DNA from: Thermogutta terrifontis
GTDB taxonomy: Bacteria > Planctomycetota > Planctomycetia > Pirellulales > Thermoguttaceae
DNA: 64,000 bases
Direction of reading: 5' to 3'
Assembly: GCF_002277955.1 (NCBI RefSeq)
Contig: NZ_CP018477.1
Location: 372,001-436,000 of the forward strand
Part shown: piece after piece, positions 19,185 to 28,067 of the stretch
Numbering within the stretch: position 1 is the stretch's first letter
Layout: every line of letters begins with the position of its first letter
Program-made: the position numbers and the translations under genes
The notes under the pieces: generated by a model
Seen by the model: only the letters and a program-made list of their open reading frames with translations
Database searches by the model: none
What the model was told of the DNA's origin: nothing

Positions 19185-20154
19185 GGCACAAGCTCCCTGA
19201 AAACCGACTTATTGTTCCGCGGTCGTTTCCAAAGTTGCCGTCATTGTGGTGGAATTGAAAGGAAAAGTAAAGCGCGGGAAGAAGGAACCTATCCCCACTT
19301 TTTGGAAGGATGGTGAGAAGCGATCACGGGCCGCGAGCCTGGCGGTGTTGGGATGGTGGGTGTGTGGCGTAGGCCATGGAGTGCGGGGCTTTAGCCCCGC
19401 TTTCCGCGCGGGACTTCAGTCCCCGCCGAAGGAAAATGGTTGATCGAACGTTAAACGGTGGACGTGACAAGCACGTCCCTCCGAGAAGCGGATCGGAGGG
19501 GCACGCCGGTCCTGCCCGATGAGGAAGGATGGGGCATCAATCGGTGTTCATCGGACCTGACAAGCAGGTCCCTCCGAGAGGCGGACCTGACAAGCAGGTC
19601 CCTCCGGTATAGGTCGGAGGGGCACGCTTGTCGTGCCGGGTGAAGGCAAATGGAACATCGAACGTGGATAAGCGGACCTGACAAGCGGGTCCCTTCGAAA
19701 AAGGTCCCACCGAGAGGCGGATATATGCGGTAGGGGCAATTCATGAATTGCCCCTACCGGGGGTGCGCTTTCGTGGTTGTGGCAAAACATCGCCAACGGC
19801 AAGGTGGTGAAGGCTAAAGCCTTCACCGAAAAGCGGCGATGAATCGCCGCACTCCATGGAGTGCGGGGCTTTAGCCCCGCTTTCGGCGCGGGACTTCAGT
19901 GCCCGCCGAAGGCAATGGAACATCGAATGTTGACAAACGGACCTGACAAGCACGTCCCTCCGGAATTTTTTCGGAGGGGCATGCCTGTCCTTCCCCTGGG
20001 TCCGCTGGCGGACACTCGATGCGTTGCCTTCTGTCTCGGGCTGCGATAAAATGCGGGCAACTTTCCAGGGAGGTGCTTGTCGGTTGGCTGAGTTGATCGG
20101 GACGGGATCAGAACGGGAATGGCAGTCTCTTCTTCAGAAAGGAGGACGCAAGTC
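19185..20154. repeat. Intergenic palindrome mosaic, block D
   Basis: No gene seen. Between about 19375 and 20000: GCGGGGCTTTAGCCCCGC twice, two GGACCTGACAAGCAGGTCC units, one GGACGTG/CACGTCC unit, a mixed unit GGACCTGACAAGCGGGTCC with one mismatched pair, GGGCACGCTTGTCGTGCC, a perfect 32-bp palindrome at 19728-19759, GAAGGCTAAAGCCTTC and a GCGGCGA/TCGCCGC stem with loop TGAA. Bases 19616-19909 recur almost unchanged at 21681-21974. The ribosome-binding site AAAGGAGG for the next gene is at 20138-20144. Confidence 0.92.
19616..19909 (+). repeat. 294-bp near-identical direct repeat, copy 1
   Basis: Matches 21681-21974 with three mismatches by eye (19800, 19805, 19901). It contains five to six palindrome modules including the 32-bp palindrome and lies upstream of the cytochrome c peroxidase-like gene. 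Confidence 0.95.
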
Positions 20155-21564
20155 ATGAAACGAGTGGCCATCTCTGTGGGAATCGGGGTATTCGGTGCGA
20201 TAGGCGTTTTCCTGTTGTGTTTAAGGGCAACCGCTCTGGCGGAATCGTCTCAAAAGAAGAGCAGCTATTCGCCTGTTGTCATCGAAGAAGACTTCGAGAC
20301 GATCGTCAAACGCAAACAGGCAGAAAAACCCAAGATCCGCGAAGAACACATGCGGCTTTTGGAAGAACGTTATGACCTGAGCAACCGTCCGGTGCCCGGT
20401 GTTACAATGTCCCGCGGAAAACCGGTGCAGGGTGGTGTACGGGTCAAGTTGCCGCCGGGAGTTAACTCCTGGGAAGAGCTGGCGGCCATGTCTCCGGAAG
20501 AAATCCGCAAACGCGGCCTGTATCCGAAGGGTTTCCTCCCGCTTCCGCATCCCAATCATCGGGAAGGTGGCATGGTCTTCCCGCAGCACCACATCAACGA
20601 AATTCTCAAGCAGGAAGGCCGGGACCTCACACGGTTTGATCTCGACTTTGATTTGCCGGAACACTTCCTGCCCGAGTATCCGCCGGCGATTTATTTGACA
20701 ACGCGTCCCGATCTCGGAGACGTGTCTCAGGGCAAAGTGGTGACACTTCAGAACTACTTTGAGCTGTTCAACGGCATTCTCAATCCTAAACAGCTCGAAG
20801 GGTTGCGACTGCTCCTGACCCCCTTCCCGCAACAGCAGTTCAATGCGACCGACGACCGCAGGAGTCTCAAACCGAGCATGGGTGTCACATGTTTCGATTG
20901 CCATGTCAACGGGCACACGAATGGCGCCACGCATCTTGTCGGCGATATTCGCCCGCAGGAATTTCGGCACCGTCTGGACACGCCGTCTTTGCGGGGTGTG
21001 AACATTCAGCGGTTGTTTGGCTCGCAGCGGGCCCTTAAAACCGTGGAAGATTTCACGGAATTCGAACAGCGTGCCGCCTACTTCGATGGTGATCCAGTGA
21101 TTGCCACCAAGAAAGGTGTCAACGTTCTGGAACGCGGAAGCCAGGTCCACTTCATGGCGGAATTCATGGCCATCCTGGACTTTCCGCCAGCGCCCAAGCT
21201 CAATGTCTTCGGGTTACTTGATCCGGAAAAAGCCACGCCTTTGGAACTGCGAGGACAGGAAGTATTCTTCGGCAAGGGACGCTGCGCCACCTGTCACCTG
21301 CCGCCCTACTACACGGACAACCTCATGCACAATTTCCGTACCGAGCGATTCTTTGAGCCGCATATGGTCAATGGCCACATGATGACCGGAGACGGACCGA
21401 TCAAGACATTCCCGCTGCGAGGTCTGAAGGACTCGCCGCCGTATCTGCACGACGGTCGTCTCCTGACCATCGAGGATACGGTCGAATTCCACAATCTCGT
21501 GCTGGGCACAAAACTGACCAAGGAGGAGAAAGAGGCCTTGACGGCCTTTCTCCGATGCCTGTGA
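20155..21564 (+). CDS. Di-haem cytochrome c peroxidase/MauG-like protein
   Basis: 469 residues from the ATG at 20155, which has a very strong AAAGGAGG site; an upstream ATG at 20119 lacks one. Residues 1-30 are a signal peptide or anchor (VAISVGIGVFGAIGVFLLCL). Two c-type haem motifs, C246-FDC-H and C377-ATC-H, lie 131 residues apart, followed by Met-rich HMVNGHMMTGDG (possible distal ligand) and the family ending TFPLRGLKDSPPYLHDGR. About 210 residues before the first haem are extra compared with ordinary bacterial CcpA (about 330 residues) and match no domain I know. Role: periplasmic peroxide reduction or protein oxidation, by family. Confidence 0.9.
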   Translation: MKRVAISVGIGVFGAIGVFLLCLRATALAESSQKKSSYSPVVIEEDFETIVKRKQAEKPKIREEHMRLLEERYDLSNRPVPGVTMSRGKPVQGGVRVKLPPGVNSWEELAAMSPEEIRKRGLYPKGFLPLPHPNHREGGMVFPQHHINEILKQEGRDLTRFDLDFDLPEHFLPEYPPAIYLTTRPDLGDVSQGKVVTLQNYFELFNGILNPKQLEGLRLLLTPFPQQQFNATDDRRSLKPSMGVTCFDCHVNGHTNGATHLVGDIRPQEFRHRLDTPSLRGVNIQRLFGSQRALKTVEDFTEFEQRAAYFDGDPVIATKKGVNVLERGSQVHFMAEFMAILDFPPAPKLNVFGLLDPEKATPLELRGQEVFFGKGRCATCHLPPYYTDNLMHNFRTERFFEPHMVNGHMMTGDGPIKTFPLRGLKDSPPYLHDGRLLTIEDTVEFHNLVLGTKLTKEEKEALTAFLRCL

Positions 21565-22708
21565 TCCAGTATGCTGGTCACCTCGCTAGGACTCACCTAT
21601 ACACCCGGCCAAAGTTGTGGATTATTCACACGTTGTCGGTAAAGCGGACCTGACAAGCAGGTCCCTCCGAGAAATCGTTTGGAGGGGCACGCTTGTCGTG
21701 CCGGGTGAAGGCAAATGGAACATCGAACGTGGATAAGCGGACCTGACAAGCGGGTCCCTTCGAAAAAGGTCCCACCGAGAGGCGGATATATGCGGTAGGG
21801 GCAATTCATGAATTGCCCCTACCGGGGGTGCGCTTTCGTGGTTGTGGCAAAACATCGCCAACGGTAAGGCGGTGAAGGCTAAAGCCTTCACCGAAAAGCG
21901 GCGATGAATCGCCGCACTCCATGGAGTGCGGGGCTTTAGCCCCGCTTTCGGCGCGGGACTTCAGTCCCCGCCGAAAGGCAATGGATGATCAAAGGTTAAA
22001 CGATGGACCTGACAAGCAGGTCCCTTCGGTATAGGTCGGAGGGGCACGCTTGTCGTACCCGGTGAATGGGACGGGTGATTGATCGATGTTGATCGGACCT
22101 GACAAGCAGGTCCCTCCGATCAGAGAAACGGCCCTGATAGGTCGGTCCCTCCGCGAGGTGTCTCCCAGAATCCCGGCGGGGCACGCTTGTCGTGCCTGAT
22201 GAGGAAGGATGGGGCATCAATCGGTGTTCATCGGACCCGAGAAGCAGGTCCCTCCGAAAAAGGTCCCACCGAGAGGCGAACACATGCGGTAGGGGCGATT
22301 CATGAAATACCCCTGTAAGACATTGCGCTCGGGGTAGGTCACGGGTTTTTCCAAAAGCGCGGCGGGGTCGGAAAAGCAACCGGTTGACAGTCGCCGTACT
22401 CTGTGTAAACTTGCCCATAGTTTCCGCCGTGCATCTTTTCCGATGCAAATCAGTTTGACCATTGCACGGTATGAGGGGAATAAAATATTGAGTTTGCGAC
22501 GGGGAATGAAACGTATCGATGAAGGGGCCATTCTGATATTGCCTCTTCTATTGACGAATGCAAGATAGCGTGCGGCCCGAGGGGCTTTTTGAGGGAAATT
22601 CGTTGATAAACATGGGCTGAAAGTTGCTGGACTATCCAGTGACGTTGTTTTTGCAACGGGAGCGTCTGCTTGAGTGCTAAAAGTTGATAAGCGCGATAGG
22701 AGATACCG
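21565..22708. repeat. Intergenic palindrome mosaic, block E, plus 380 bp of unique sequence
   Basis: 21640-22320 is repeat mosaic, including the 294-bp copy, several GGACCTGACAAGCAGGTCC units and a decayed version of the TTCATGAA palindrome at about 22290-22312. 22330-22708 is unique, less GC-rich and without an ORF; TTGACA at 22384-22389 followed after 16 nt by TAAACT could be a promoter for the CD225 gene, though it lies about 300 bp from the start. TAGGAG before 22709 is the ribosome-binding site. Confidence 0.85.
21681..21974 (+). repeat. 294-bp near-identical direct repeat, copy 2
   Basis: Second copy, offset 2065 bp from the first, downstream of the cytochrome c peroxidase-like gene. 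Same orientation; the three differences fall outside the main stems of the 32-bp palindrome. Confidence 0.95.
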
Positions 22709-23110
22709 ATGTACTGTTCGAAATGTGGTGCCCTCAACGCCGATAATGCTGTTGTGTGCACGCAGTGCGGCCAGCTCCTGCAAAATTATTCAGCGCAGCA
22801 GCGGGTACCCCCTTATCCGCCGCCTTATGCCCAGGCCTATCCACCGCCCACCTACCAACATGTTCCCAATTATCTTCCGTGGGCCATCCTGGTGACCCTC
22901 TTGTGCTGTCTGCCATTTGGTATTGTGGCGATCGTCTATTCGGTGCAGGCAAACAGCGCGGCCAAGAGTGGCAATTATGCCCAGGCCATGGAAAATGTTA
23001 AAAAGGCCAGCTTCTGGACGTGGCTTTCCTTCGGAATCGGGCTTGCAGCAACGCTGGCTTATTTGTTTCTCGTCGTCCTTGCTCAGATGGCTCAGGGCCA
23101 TGGGGGTTGA
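22709..23110 (+). CDS. Zinc-ribbon CD225/dispanin-like membrane protein
   Basis: 133 residues. MYCSKCGALNADNAVVCTQCGQ is a four-Cys zinc ribbon; residues 30-55 are Pro/Tyr-rich (PPYPPPYAQAYPPP). Residues 57-125 match the CD225 (interferon-induced transmembrane, dispanin) layout: first membrane segment AILVTLLCCLPFGIVAIVY, the cytoplasmic loop NSAAKSGNYAQAMENVKKASFW with the conserved G-x-Y-x-x-A, and a second membrane segment. Bacterial members are of unknown function. The stop overlaps the start of the DUF2752 gene by 11 bases, which suggests translational coupling. Confidence 0.9.
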   Translation: MYCSKCGALNADNAVVCTQCGQLLQNYSAQQRVPPYPPPYAQAYPPPTYQHVPNYLPWAILVTLLCCLPFGIVAIVYSVQANSAAKSGNYAQAMENVKKASFWTWLSFGIGLAATLAYLFLVVLAQMAQGHGG

Positions 23111-23501
23111 GCACCACGGCGGTCCGTTCTCATTTCTGCCATTGCCCGCGCGCGTTGCCGTCGGGTTTTCTGTTGCTGGGGCAGGAGTATTTCTCCTTTA
23201 CCACTTCGACCCGGCGAAGAGTGGGCTCTTTCCACCGTGTCCTTTTCACTATCTCACCGGCATGTACTGTCCGGGATGCGGTTCGCTAAGAGCCACGCAT
23301 GCCCTGCTCCATGCGCAGTTTCTTCGCGCTGTGGATCTCAACCCACTCATGGTACTTATGTTGCCCGTCGTGGTCCTTTTGTTCCTGCGGCCGAACTGGT
23401 TCAAACAACCGTGGCGGGGCTGGGGATTGCTGGGGCTCATCACAGCCTATTGGGTTCTGCGTAATATTCCAGTGTTTCCCTTTTCCCTGCTTGCGCCATG
23501 A
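23100..23501 (+). CDS. DUF2752 membrane protein
   Basis: 133 residues from the ATG at 23100, which overlaps the upstream stop. The open frame continues further left but the domain begins here. After a first membrane helix, the conserved DUF2752 core CPFHYLTGMYCPGCGSLRA-H-LLH is present, with a second helix (MVLMLPVVVLLFL) and a third (WGLLGLITAYWVL). The CPGCG motif resembles a metal site but no biochemical role is known for the family. The overlap with the CD225-like gene points to a joint membrane role. Confidence 0.9.
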   Translation: MGVEHHGGPFSFLPLPARVAVGFSVAGAGVFLLYHFDPAKSGLFPPCPFHYLTGMYCPGCGSLRATHALLHAQFLRAVDLNPLMVLMLPVVVLLFLRPNWFKQPWRGWGLLGLITAYWVLRNIPVFPFSLLAP

Positions 23502-24369
23502 GCCACGGCGACACGCACCCGGGCACCCGGCGAAAGGGTGCGGATTGTCCAAATGTTATTGATAGAAGACGCCCGACGAGCGGGGCCCTGCGAGATATGG
23601 AGTGCGGGGCTTTAGCCCCGCTTTCGGCGCGGGACTTTAGTCCCCGCCGAAAGGCCACGGATGATCCAACGTTGAAAGACGGACGTGACGAGCACGTCCC
23701 TCCGATTTTGTTGGGCCATTCATGAATTGCCCCTACCAGGGGCGCGCTTCCGTGGTTGCGGCAAAACACCGCCATCGGCAAGGTGGTGAAGGCTGAAGCC
23801 TTCACCGGAAAGCGGCGATAAATCGCCGCACTCCATATGGAGTGCGGGGCTTTAGCCCCGCTTTCGCCGCGGGACTTCAGTCCCCGCCGAAAGGCAATGG
23901 AACATCGAATGTTGACAAACGGACCTGACAAGCGGGTCCCTCCGAAAAAGGTGCCTCCGAAAAGCGGACCTGACAAGCAGGCCCCTCCGGAAAAGGTCTT
24001 TTCGGGAAGAACGGACCCGACGAGCGGGTCCCTCCGAAGCGGGTCCCGTCGAAAAAGGTCTCTCCGAAGCTCGGAGGGGCACGCTTGTCGTGCCCGGGGA
24101 GAGGGAATGGGCCATCGAGCGGTGTTGATCGGACCTGACAAGCGGGTCCCACCGGAAAAGGTCTTTTCGGAAAGAACGGACGTGACAAGCACGTCCCTCC
24201 GATGTTGTCGGGGCCATTCGTGAATTGTCCCTACCGGGGCCCGGGTGTCGCGGAGCGCGGCTTTTCGTAACCAGCTCCAAGAGTTGGCCATGCAGCATCG
24301 CGCGGCCGCGTGTTCCGGCCTTCATGCCCGGTGCGAAGGTGCGGGAGCACGTAATTTTGAAAAGCGAGG
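23502..24369. repeat. Intergenic palindrome mosaic, block F
   Basis: No gene seen. About 23575-24245 contains GCGGGGCTTTAGCCCCGC twice, GAAGGCTGAAGCCTTC, a GCGGCGA/TCGCCGC stem with loop TAAA, units with GGACGTG, GGACCTG and GGACCCG stems and ACAAG/ACGAG loops, GGGCACGCTTGTCGTGCCC, and two decayed TTCATGAA palindromes. 24246-24369 is unique sequence leading to the end of the TolC-like gene. Confidence 0.9.
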
Positions 24370-27300
24370 TTATCTCAACTTCGCGGGTGACTCATCCTGG
24401 ACGGTGGCCACCCCCTCTTCTTCCATCTCCAGAAGAGCCTGGAGAGGAGGGAGAAGCTCCTCCGGCAGCTTGTCTTTTCCATCCCCAAACATAGCCTGAA
24501 TCAACTGGGATTCGTCATGGTTGGGTGGTGAATGAGCCCGGCGATCCTGCACGGACAAAATGCTGGAATCTCCCGGGGGTTGGGCACTGGTGGAGGAAGA
24601 GGAAGTGTCGGGAATATTTTGGCGATAAGCGGCCAGCCGTTCCCGAAGCCTCTCCATGGCCGGGGAAAGTTTACCCGACGAAGGGGCGACTTCGTTCGGG
24701 GAGGTCGCCATCGGAGTCGATGGACCGGCCGAACCTTGCGGAGCCTGCGCCAGCCGGTCGCTTTCCTGTCGATTTCCCATGGCCGCGCGAAGGGCCGTCA
24801 GGCCGCCTTCTTCGCCTTGCAATTGGCGATTTGCGCGTGCCACCTGCTGGGAACTGCCACTTTCACCGGTACTGTTCTGGGGGTTGTGCGTCATGGAGGG
24901 AAGCGGCTGGACGCCGGTTTGCGGTTGATTGGCGGGAGCCGCCTCGGGTTGGAAGGGTGAACCCTCGAGGGCGGACTGTCCGCGGATCGGCCCGGGGTCG
25001 ATCCACTGACCGCGCTCATCCAGTTGCATGGTTCCCATCTGGAAGTCGAGAATCATCCGTTGCACCTCGTAATCCACCCAGGCGCCGAGGAAGGCGTTCT
25101 CGGCATCCAGCAGAGAGGAGAGCGCCTGGACCAGGTCGCGAGCGGTGTTCACACCGAATTGGGAAGTTTCGCCGGGTCGGGGAGGGGCCCGCAGACGTTC
25201 TCGCGCCAGGTCCACCTGGGCGATGGACACCAGCACCGCCGAGCGTCGCAGCTCGAACGTGTTTTGCCCCAGCCGAATGTTCCGCAGCGTGTCGCGGAGG
25301 CTCTGGGCGATCTGGTCTTCGAAGGCCATGTAGTCGCGGCGCGCCCGCTGAAAATTGATGAGCGCTGTCCGGTACTGGTTGCGCTCCAGCAAGCGCGTGA
25401 AGGGGGCATCAAAGCGGAAACCGACTCGCAACTCGCCCGTGTTACTGTTGAAGCCGAAGGGATTATCACCGATCGTCCGCAGGTCGCCACTGAATGTGAC
25501 GTCCAGGTCACTGCGCAGCCGGTTGGCCGCAATCTGAATCTGCCGCCATTGATCCACCAGCGCAGCCCGGGCATTCATCCAGTCGAGCCGATTTTCCCTG
25601 GCAATTTCCAGGGCTTCCTCGGGTGTGATATCGACCGGGGTGAGCATCACACAATCCAATCGTGCCCTCGCCTGCACAAGCGAGAGATCGGAGATCTGGA
25701 GGAGAAGTGGTTCCAGAATTTGCAAAGCGACCTGCTCTTTGGGGGCCTTCTTCAGTTGCGCCAGGTTTTCCTGGAGGGAATCGAGTTGCGATTGCAGGGT
25801 CTGCATCTGAGCGCGTGCGTCGGCATATTTGCTTTGCAGGGCCGACGCCTCCTCGGCAGTCGCGTGCGCCATCTGCTCGGAGAGCTTGCTCAGGTCGCTT
25901 TCGGCTGCTTGAAGCCGGGCCTGGACATCCGCCACCTGCTTTTCCAGTTCTGCGATCCTGGCATTGGCCACCCCATCCGGGTCGTCGATGAATTTCTTGA
26001 ACTCATCGAGGAGATCCTTCATGGGACGGCGTTCCACGCGCCGTTCTCCCCGCGCAGCCGGCAGTTTTCCTTCCAGGAGTAGCTGGAAGTCTTCATTGAT
26101 GGCGCGAGCCCGCTCATCGAGATCGGCGATGGCTTTTTCGGCCTGCGTGAGGCCTTCCATTGTCTCCTCACCCGAGACGGGTTTGGAATAGAATTCCCGC
26201 AGTCGGGCGCGTCGCTCGGGAAGCAGCTTGTTGAGGCGGTCGATATCTCCCCGCACGATTTCCACCTGCCGGCTCACGCGGTCGTGGATGCTTCGCAGGC
26301 GATCAAGCCAATCTGGCGGCTCGGGCGTTGCGGGGTCTCTCAGGGCCCGATTCAGGAGCGTCGCCTCGCGCTGCAAATTGAGCAATTTGGGATCGATGAA
26401 GTCGAACTGTTCGAGGAGATTGTCGGAGATTTCGACGGGCAAATCCGGGGGCAAACCGAGCGTCAGTTTGAAGCTGTCCAGTTGCGACTGGTAGGCTGTT
26501 CGCAGGGAAAGAAGTCGGCTCTGTGCGTTGTACAGGGACTGTAAGGCCAGGTCCACCTGATAGCGGTCGATGCGGTCGGCCTGGTGGGCGGCCAGAAGTT
26601 GTTCGTAGCTGTCTTCCAAGCCCAGCACGTTCTGTTCCTGATTGCGGATCTGGACCTGGCTTTGGAGCAGTCCGAGGACACCACCCCGGCCGGGACTCAC
26701 ACCCGGAGAAAGCGACCCGATGGAAAGACCTCCCGGGCTGGGGCCGGTTCCGGGATTCGTCCCGGTGACGATCTGCAAATAAAATCCGCGCTGATAGTGG
26801 GCCATCTGGCGGATGTTGGCCAGGAGATTGCGTTCGGCCTGGGTGAGGCTTTCCAAAACGACATGACGTCCTCCGGCACGGAGCAACGGTTGCACGAGGG
26901 AGAAATTCAGGATGGAAGCCGACGCATAGCTGTCGCTCCCGGAGTACTGCCACACCAGGGAGTTGGCAAAACCGATGAGCAACTCCGCACCGGTTGCTCC
27001 CAGTTTTGTCGCCTGGGCGTCGGTGTCGAGCTGGAGAAGGCTCTGCGGTCCTCCCGCCCGCCGGGGACCGTCGGCGGTGAAAAATGTCGAATGCCCGCCG
27101 AAGAACTGCACGTCGAAACGAAAACGTTCCGCCGTGACGTTCAACGCCGAGAGATACAGGTTTTCAAGCTGCCGCTGATATTCCCGAGAATGGACGAGGG
27201 CGATATCGACGGCCCTGGCCCGATCGAGCACCACAATCCCGCGCTCATCGCGCGGCAGATACGCCCGCCAGAAAGGGTTTTCCACGTAAAAGGTGTCGCC

Positions 27301-27666
27301 ATTGTCATGCCAGTGGGGCCAGCCCTTCTTTCCGTCCACATAGTGCATGAGCTGATGAGAAACCGGATCATCCGGCGGCATCGGTTCGGCGTCCGGACAA
27401 TAGGGATCATAAAATCGGGCCTCGCGCTGGGGATAGACGGAACTTTTGCGGAGCTTCCACCGGGGGTCCACCTGACCCCGCTGAATGAGCGCAGCCACTT
27501 CGCTGTCGGCCTGCTGCCGATAAGCCGCGCGATGGCAACCCGAACTTACCACCAGCACGAAAAGCGTAAGGACAAACACCTGCCGTAAGCAGTCAGGAAG
27601 AAACACCCCCAGGGGGACTTTCGCTCGCAAGATCCCAATTGGCTGACGAAGGATGGGTGCAAACAT
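24370..27666 (-). CDS. Oversized TolC-like outer-membrane efflux protein
   Basis: 1098 residues from the ATG at 27666; the frame stays open another 91 codons, but that part has no signal and no domain. A hydrophobic segment ending VVSSGC about 40 residues in suggests a lipoprotein signal. Two OEP-type halves are recognisable: the first with LERARAVDIALVHSREYQRQ-like helices and LVQPLLRAGGRHVVLE, the second with PEEALEIARENRLDWMNARAAL and ...RLLERNQYRTALINFQRARRDY. Between them lie about 200 residues of charged coiled coil, and after them a 150-residue Ser/Gln/Pro-rich tail. Usual TolC length is about 450-500. It probably forms an export duct; no membrane-fusion or pump gene is adjacent. Confidence 0.87.
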   Translation of the reverse strand: MFAPILRQPIGILRAKVPLGVFLPDCLRQVFVLTLFVLVVSSGCHRAAYRQQADSEVAALIQRGQVDPRWKLRKSSVYPQREARFYDPYCPDAEPMPPDDPVSHQLMHYVDGKKGWPHWHDNGDTFYVENPFWRAYLPRDERGIVVLDRARAVDIALVHSREYQRQLENLYLSALNVTAERFRFDVQFFGGHSTFFTADGPRRAGGPQSLLQLDTDAQATKLGATGAELLIGFANSLVWQYSGSDSYASASILNFSLVQPLLRAGGRHVVLESLTQAERNLLANIRQMAHYQRGFYLQIVTGTNPGTGPSPGGLSIGSLSPGVSPGRGGVLGLLQSQVQIRNQEQNVLGLEDSYEQLLAAHQADRIDRYQVDLALQSLYNAQSRLLSLRTAYQSQLDSFKLTLGLPPDLPVEISDNLLEQFDFIDPKLLNLQREATLLNRALRDPATPEPPDWLDRLRSIHDRVSRQVEIVRGDIDRLNKLLPERRARLREFYSKPVSGEETMEGLTQAEKAIADLDERARAINEDFQLLLEGKLPAARGERRVERRPMKDLLDEFKKFIDDPDGVANARIAELEKQVADVQARLQAAESDLSKLSEQMAHATAEEASALQSKYADARAQMQTLQSQLDSLQENLAQLKKAPKEQVALQILEPLLLQISDLSLVQARARLDCVMLTPVDITPEEALEIARENRLDWMNARAALVDQWRQIQIAANRLRSDLDVTFSGDLRTIGDNPFGFNSNTGELRVGFRFDAPFTRLLERNQYRTALINFQRARRDYMAFEDQIAQSLRDTLRNIRLGQNTFELRRSAVLVSIAQVDLARERLRAPPRPGETSQFGVNTARDLVQALSSLLDAENAFLGAWVDYEVQRMILDFQMGTMQLDERGQWIDPGPIRGQSALEGSPFQPEAAPANQPQTGVQPLPSMTHNPQNSTGESGSSQQVARANRQLQGEEGGLTALRAAMGNRQESDRLAQAPQGSAGPSTPMATSPNEVAPSSGKLSPAMERLRERLAAYRQNIPDTSSSSTSAQPPGDSSILSVQDRRAHSPPNHDESQLIQAMFGDGKDKLPEELLPPLQALLEMEEEGVATVQDESPAKLR

Positions 27667-28067
27667 GGGTAACCTGCTCACTCCACCAAGAGTGCATGCC
27701 GAGCGACATCGGGCGGCGATATGATCCCCTCGCACGTCGGTTGAGTCCGCCGCCGCTTGAATTGGTTCGACAGAAAAAACGGGTAAACTTAAACGATTGT
27801 TTGAGATATTCTGTGGATAACAGATTTGACACCACATCTCCCCGTAGGTGGGGGTTGTTGCGTCGCATTGTGGGAGAGAATGGCTAAAGCTTGACACGGG
27901 CGGGGGGGCTAAATACCATCGAGCATAACGGAGGGCCATCGGCCAACGGGGCCTGAAGCCTCACATGAATGGGGGAGGGAATAACATCGGCTCATCCAGG
28001 GAAGGAGCACGCAGTCTTCGATCGTGTCAACCGAGGTGAGAAATCTCCGGTCACTGGTGGAAGCCCA
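27667..28067. other. Gap of 401 bp between divergent genes
   Basis: Must hold promoters for the TolC-like and the coiled-coil gene. A locally AT-rich stretch at about 27775-27830 is the likeliest place. No repeat modules and no RNA gene seen. Confidence 0.6.

Noticed and set aside
19375-20010. CRISPR array
   Set aside because: Units occur in both orientations, vary in stem sequence and have irregular spacing; no cas gene is present.
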